A DNA stretch of 6,355 nt, from positions 1-6,355 of the forward strand of contig CAINKA010000164.1 of assembly GCA_903849835.1 (NCBI GenBank), read 5' to 3'. The stretch is from an uncultured Alphaproteobacteria bacterium (GTDB lineage: Bacteria > Pseudomonadota > Alphaproteobacteria > Rickettsiales > UBA1997). The stretch's first letter is position 1, and each line of letters begins with the position of its first letter. The position numbers and the translations under genes were made by a program. Positions 5,262-6,355 of the stretch are shown here, piece by piece. The notes under the pieces are model-generated. The model ran no database searches, was not told the DNA's origin, and saw nothing but the letters and a program-made list of their open reading frames with translations.

Positions 5262-6263
5262 TTATTTTCTAGTGTCAGTCGCATCGCGCACGGCTTCGCC
5301 GATGAAAACGAGAAAAGTTAAGATTAGGGTGATGGTCGCGAAGCCAGCAATTCCAAGCCAGTAGGCGGTTAAATTATTTTTTCCTTGCGCGAGTAATTCG
5401 CCGAGAGAGGGAGACCCGATTGGTAATCCGAGTCCAAGAAAATCGAGCGAAGTTAAAGTTGTGATTGAGCCGGCGAGTAAAAATGGAATATTGGCGATGA
5501 TGATGGGAGAAGCGTTTGGCAAGATGTGACGAAAAATAATTCGCGAATTACTTGCGCCCAAAGCTTTGCTGGCGCGGACGAAATCAAAATTTCGCAAGCG
5601 CAAAAATTCAGCACGAACGTAGGAAACGATCGACATCCAGCTGAAGAGTAGCATCAAACCCAGTAGCGTAAAAAAATTCGGTTCGAGGATTGAAGATAAA
5701 ATTATCAGCAAAAATAAAATCGGCATGCTCGACCAAATTTCCATGAAGCGCTGCAAAATTAAATCGGTAAGGCCGCCGAAATATCCCTGAATCGCGCCGA
5801 GAAAAATTCCCAAAGCGGTAGAAAAAAAAGTTAAAACTAATCCGAAAATTAATGAAATTCTGATGCCGTAAATTACTCGCGCCAAAACGTCGCGTCCTTG
5901 ATCATCAGTGCCGAAAAGGTTTGCCAGACTTGGCTTGGAAGGTGCGGGAGTTTTTATTTCGTAATTGATTGTGTCGTAAGAAAAACGGATCGGCGGGAAA
6001 ATTATCCAGCCATTTTTTTCGATTAATTCTTGGACTTGTGGATCGCGAAAATCTGCTGCGGTTTCAAATTTTCCGCCAAAATTTTTTTCAGAAACTTCAT
6101 GAAAAATTGGAAAATAAAAATCGCCGTTGAAGCGCACTAGTAGTGGCTTGTCATTGGCAATAAATTCGGCGAGGAGAGTGAAGAAAAAAAGTGAGGAGAG
6201 AAAAAGAAATGAGAAATATCCGCGGCGGTTTTTTTTGAATTTGGTGAAGAAGGTTTGATTCAT
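5262..6263 (-). CDS. yejE: ABC transporter permease, YejE-like (oligopeptide/microcin C type)
   Basis: One of the two inner-membrane permeases of a YejABEF-type importer in the Opp/Dpp family, known in other bacteria for uptake of peptides and microcin C. The 333 residues start with a cytoplasmic basic segment and TM1 (about 16-36). A long periplasmic insertion follows (about 37-130) with IIFPPIRFSYDTIN, typical of YejE, leading to the FGTDDQGRDVLARVIYGIR motif (117-135) of DppC-like permeases. Several membrane helices follow (about 137-160, 180-213, 253-280, 303-323). The ATPase-contacting EAA-type loop is VRASKALGASNSRIIFRHILPNA (229-251). The length is normal for YejE. The start is the ATG at 6263, with no Shine-Dalgarno. 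yejA, yejB and yejF are not in the window: yejB would be expected upstream, but 92 bp of non-coding sequence with a repeat lies there up to the edge. It is probably transcribed ahead of pdhC. Confidence 0.93.
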   Translation of the reverse strand: MNQTFFTKFKKNRRGYFSFLFLSSLFFFTLLAEFIANDKPLLVRFNGDFYFPIFHEVSEKNFGGKFETAADFRDPQVQELIEKNGWIIFPPIRFSYDTINYEIKTPAPSKPSLANLFGTDDQGRDVLARVIYGIRISLIFGLVLTFFSTALGIFLGAIQGYFGGLTDLILQRFMEIWSSMPILFLLIILSSILEPNFFTLLGLMLLFSWMSIVSYVRAEFLRLRNFDFVRASKALGASNSRIIFRHILPNASPIIIANIPFLLAGSITTLTSLDFLGLGLPIGSPSLGELLAQGKNNLTAYWLGIAGFATITLILTFLVFIGEAVRDATDTRK

Positions 6264-6299
6264 GATCTATGCCAATTCCAGTTGAAAAAACTGATCAAA

Positions 6300-6344
6300 C
6301 TCCAATGTCATGCTGAGCTTGTCGAAGCATGCTTCTGGGCACTG
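6300..6344. repeat. Palindromic interspersed repeat, right copy (inverted)
   Basis: The reverse complement of this stretch matches 1-45 at 39 of 45 positions. CATGCT (6309-6314) can pair with AGCATG (6326-6331). It begins 36 bp upstream of the yejE ATG, so it would lie in the 5' leader or promoter region of that gene. The remaining bases of the gap, 6264-6299 and 6345-6355, show no other feature that I can identify. Confidence 0.75.
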
Positions 6345-6355
6345 TGGCTTGAATC

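Overview
The window looks like ordinary chromosomal housekeeping DNA from an AT-rich alphaproteobacterium, most likely a member or relative of the Rickettsiales. The best evidence is the pyruvate dehydrogenase E2 protein. As far as I remember those families, its lipoyl domain, its RNPQEF...NNNIRK linker and its catalytic domain read like rickettsial PdhC. The rest of the gene content fits too: an EnvZ-type kinase, a stand-alone pstB, a lone tatB-type gene and a YejE permease, all separated from their usual operon partners. This assignment is inferred from protein character only; no marker gene is present.

Layout, left to right. An EnvZ-like sensor kinase on the minus strand (46-1410) is divergent from pstB and a tatB-like gene on the plus strand (1482-2663), which are 21 bp apart and probably cotranscribed. 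The tatB-like gene converges on, and overlaps by 36 bp, a minus-strand gene for a DUF481-like outer-membrane beta-barrel (2628-3416). A small membrane-anchored protein of unknown function (3463-3747) lies upstream of that gene on the same strand. A 207-bp intergenic region (3748-3954) follows. It holds a palindromic element and, beyond it, a decayed copy of the 3' end of pdhC. Then come pdhC (3955-5190) and yejE (5262-6263), both minus strand and 71 bp apart. Minus-strand transcription therefore runs yejE, pdhC, small protein, barrel protein.

The genes cover osmosensing or envelope signalling, phosphate import energetics, Tat export, an outer-membrane protein, entry of pyruvate into the TCA cycle, and oligopeptide-type import. 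They do not form one pathway, and I see no defence, secondary-metabolite, CRISPR or mobile-gene system.

The unusual content is repetitive DNA. Inverted copies of a palindromic repeat (39 of 45 positions identical) lie at the two ends of the window, one ending at the kinase stop codon and one just upstream of yejE. A GTAGGGG...CCCCTAC element with internal hairpins lies between a relic and the living copy of the pdhC C-terminus. A heptanucleotide tandem repeat (four full copies plus 3 bp) lies inside the pdhC coding sequence and is translated into the flexible linker. None of the seven starts has a recognisable Shine-Dalgarno sequence.
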